23,090 nt of DNA from Pelargonium nanum (lineage: Eukaryota > Streptophyta > Magnoliopsida > Geraniales > Geraniaceae), in assembly GCA_036897485.1 (NCBI GenBank), contig JAYMTF010001492.1, positions 1 through 23,090 of the forward strand, written 5' to 3'. Each line of letters starts with the position of its first letter. Position 1 is the stretch's first letter. The position numbers were made by a program, and so were the translations under genes. The notes below the pieces were generated by a model. It was not told the origin of the DNA. It saw only the letters and a program-made list of their open reading frames with translations, and searched no databases. This document shows positions 20,701 to 23,090 of this stretch, in pieces.

Positions 20701-22666
20701 TTATTTGAAGATCAATGCTGAGATTAACAAGGTTGATGATCGTATTTGTGCATATAATATGGACGCTAGGAAATTTATGTCTCAATTGATGGTAGTTCCA
20801 GCTTGTGAAACTAATTCAAAATCTGATGTTCCTGTGGTCAAAGATTGTGAGAATGGTAGCATGCAAGTCAAGGAGGAATTGCTGCCAAAAAACGTGGAAG
20901 TGACAGGTAATAGTAGCATGAGCTTCCTATTCTATCCTGACAAATGGTTAATGTAATAATATCAGTTTTCATAGTTAAACATCCATAATTCCACACAGTT
21001 GTTATCATGCTTGTAAAATCTTCCCTTTCTATCAAAGAATATGAATTCTTTATCTTTCCCTATTCACTTGCCCAGTTGTAATCAGTATTAATATGTCATA
21101 TTCCAAATGGTAGGAAATGATTCCATACACCCTATCCAGAGTTCTAACTTGTATATATTCATAAATCTACTACTCACCAGATGAAGTAAAAGAAATACCC
21201 AGTGAAGCTGCTAGTAATCTGGAGGGTGTACAGGAATCATGTAGAAATGGAGATGCTTCTTTAGCTTCAGTGAAAAGACCTTCAGATAGTTGCGATGGAG
21301 GTAAGGTAATTGGTAAGCACCATAGTTAAACTGGCATTTGGTCATCACTACAGCGGTCCAGTAGTTATATACTATTTTATGTTTGGAATTTCAGCATCTT
21401 GAATCCTGGACTTAGATGCATATACGATTAATTCAAACGTTGTAATATAACCTCCTACGTTTTATTCTGCAGAAAATGGAAATGGCGAGGGTGCTCGTAT
21501 ATCTATAACTGGTAGGAAAAAAGGAAGTAGTAAAAGGATTAAGAGCTCAGAATTGGCCAATGCAAAGCCATGGGAGCATTTTGATCACGTGATAATGAAC
21601 CTTCCTGCGTCTGCTCTTGAATTTCTAGGTACATGCACTGCTCTGTTCTAAAAATTAAAGTGAATATTCTCACCGTTTCTTCTACCCTTTATATTCTAGG
21701 TAAAATGCACTATGTTGTTCCGTGAGTTAATTTTTACCTTTATTTTCTGCTATTGCTCTCCATATTCTCTGTAAGTGTGTATGCTAGTTTGTCTGCTGCT
21801 TTTCTGTTTGAAAATGATTCACTAGCTGGCAGATATAAATCTCATTCCAAATGTTCATAATTTACTTATCTGGTTACTATTGTGTATTGCTTCTGATATA
21901 CCCTTACACTGTAGAGTGCAGAGTACTTTGTTTACTTGCTATGCAACTTCTCTACTATAATTTCTGTGTTTTCATCCTTTTCAATAATCTCCTTGTACTT
22001 GACACTTCACCTTTTTGTTTAATGTTTGCTTTCATGGCTGAGGAGGGAACAACTGAAACCAATTTTTTTTTGTTCTCAGATGCATTTAGAGGTCTTATCC
22101 AGAGGACACAGTGGAAGGGATCACTACCTTGGATTCACTGCTACTGTTTCATGAGGGCCAATGAAACCGAACAAATTATCATTTCAGTAAGTTCCATCTC
22201 ATTGCCAAAACTCCATATCTTTACGTTCTCTGTTCTCTGATCTGTTAAAATGATCGTTTAAGTATGTCGGTTGTGATGTTTGAGGCCCTTGATTCTCACT
22301 TAAACCTTAGCCTATTCTGAGTACTCTATTGAAAGACAATTTGTTTGGGTGGACTGGAGGTCAAGTGTGCTAAAGTGTGGTTCTTTTTCAACTCTTTTGC
22401 AGAAGGCAGAGTCTGCCTTAAATGCCTCCATTCAAGAACCAATATTTCATCGGGTGAGGGATGTTGCTCCTAACAAGGTACATACCACTACAGGGACTAG
22501 AATCTCTTATTGCAGGCACATGCGTGAATACAAGTACGGATTCTTGACCATTGTTTTATGAACGTTCTTTATTTTGCAGGCAATGTTTTGTTTAAGCTTT
22601 AAATTGCCTGAAGCGTGCTTCAAAGAGTTTTACAACGGTGTCATGAGCCACGGTTTTATTTGCTGA
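17786..22666 (+). CDS. TRM5: tRNA (guanine37-N1)-methyltransferase, TRM5 family
   Basis: Eleven exons: 17786-17883, 17974-18071, 18535-18639, 19410-19472, 19706-19779, 20381-20906, 21181-21300, 21473-21628, 22080-22186, 22403-22477 and 22580-22666. They give 502 aa in a frame like Arabidopsis TRM5. The enzyme moves a methyl group from S-adenosylmethionine to N1 of G37, beside the tRNA anticodon, to guard the reading frame. Motifs: [13 protein letters not shown] (198-210), the SAM-binding DMFAGIGPF (223-231), [11 protein letters not shown] (245-255), and NLPAS (404-408), matching the catalytic-motif NLP. A low-complexity acidic-to-basic insert (about 325-395) lies before it, ending in a Lys/Arg-rich patch ([11 protein letters not shown], 375-385) that may act in nuclear import. 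The ATG gives the conserved [12 protein letters not shown] start. The exon 4/5 join needs a non-GT donor to keep frame, so the gene may be damaged. The C-terminus ([12 protein letters not shown]) is unremarkable. Confidence 0.92.
18640..19409 (+). other. Third long intron of TRM5
   Basis: This 770-base AT-rich intron starts GTACTTG and ends TTTTAG. No coding similarity or transposon ends were seen. The other long TRM5 introns (18072-18534, 19780-20380, 21629-22079) are equally featureless; frames inside them are shadows. Confidence 0.6.
19469..19480 (+). other. Non-canonical splice donor after TRM5 exon 4
   Basis: The protein family requires ETI-G-HVAHLN here, with the Gly codon split as G then GT. 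The sequence after the Ile codon is AATAGTTAAGT. Keeping the G in the exon leaves a TT intron start. Moving the border back gives a GT start at 19472 but loses the G, and a stop follows at 19721-19723. A single G-to-T change or a missing G in an ancestral ATAG-GTAAGT type donor would explain this. Confidence 0.75.
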
Positions 22667-23090
22667 TACACAACTCAGGCGCCATTCCAAAGTGCAGAAG
22701 AAAGCATTCAAGATAGACAAGTAACATAGACAAGTAACATAGTAGTTTGGATATGAGAAATTTACATTTTATTTGCTTCAAGTTATTAGTATATGCTGTG
22801 TTAATCATACCTGATCCATGTTTTTTATTTGACGTAGACCCATGTTTTTGTATTTCAATTTTGGCCTTCTATGTTAAGAGGGTGAAAAAGAATTCAATCG
22901 AAGATGAGATATTGAATTTCTTGCTTTTATTGTATATCTGCCTGTGAAAGTAAACAGAATATTCGAAGCAGCATTGTGCACACCTCTAATTTTCGTGATT
23001 GGCATGCGAATTGTGCTTTATAGTATCGTGCTCTTAATCAATTAAATTAGCAAACATCATAAAACTGGTTCTCTACGTATAAATACCACC
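22667..23090 (+). other. 3' flank of TRM5
   Basis: AT-rich sequence with a 13-bp direct repeat, ATAGACAAGTAAC, twice in tandem at 22713-22738. It probably contains the 3' untranslated region. Poly(A) signal candidates are many and weak. I support no gene here; the frame at 22747-22947 is hydrophobic by base composition only. Confidence 0.5.

Noticed and set aside
21851-22240. A 129-aa open frame overlapping TRM5 exon 9
   Set aside because: Only the part from 22080 to 22186 is coding; the upstream portion is the preceding intron and the tail reads through the GTAAGT donor.
1-23090. CRISPR arrays, tRNA/rRNA genes, prokaryotic operons or organellar insertions
   Set aside because: No repeat-spacer pattern, no cloverleaf or rRNA sequence and no ribosome binding site-linked frames were seen. 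The window is ordinary plant nuclear DNA.

Overview
This window is nuclear DNA from a flowering plant, most likely a eudicot. The genes are split into short GC-moderate exons by AT-rich introns with GT/AG ends. The promoters carry plant motifs (site II TGGGCC/T and a telo-box), and every recognisable protein is closest in memory to Arabidopsis proteins. All recognisable genes lie on the + strand. I see no prokaryotic, viral or organellar block and no RNA gene.

Layout. (1) 1-311: promoter with a site II cluster. 312-4945: a ten-exon gene for a mitochondrial 3-hydroxyisobutyryl-CoA hydrolase-like protein of the crotonase fold. It has two alternative third exons that can only be used one at a time and that swap the oxyanion-hole loop. 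(2) 5838-9234: a five-exon gene for a Sed5/syntaxin-5-type Golgi Qa-SNARE (SYP31/SYP32 group), 341 aa. (3) about 10190-13085: an unrecognised set of exon-like segments whose first piece looks like a mitochondrial presequence lacking its ATG. It may be a decayed gene. (4) 13086-15800: AT-rich intergenic DNA holding a stop-riddled RNase H-like (RVT_3) domain remnant at about 15041-15418 and a 51-bp tandem duplication. (5) 15999-16175: an intronless 58-aa DVL/RTFL (ROTUNDIFOLIA4-LIKE) small peptide gene, hidden beneath a longer spurious frame. (6) 17313-17640: promoter with six site II motifs and a telo-box. 17786-22666: an eleven-exon gene for TRM5, the tRNA (guanine37-N1)-methyltransferase, 502 aa if the fourth intron is removed to keep frame. 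The donor of that intron is not canonical. (7) 22667-23090: 3' flank.

The genes do not form a pathway. They are ordinary neighbours serving branched-chain amino acid/acyl-CoA metabolism, ER-Golgi vesicle fusion, organ shape signalling and tRNA modification. The points of real interest are the mutually exclusive exons in gene 1, the damaged splice donor in TRM5, the short DVL gene and the possibly dead mitochondrial gene. I found no sign of a wholly new biological system. Exon borders were set by hand from reading frame, GT/AG signals and remembered family sequences, without transcript data.
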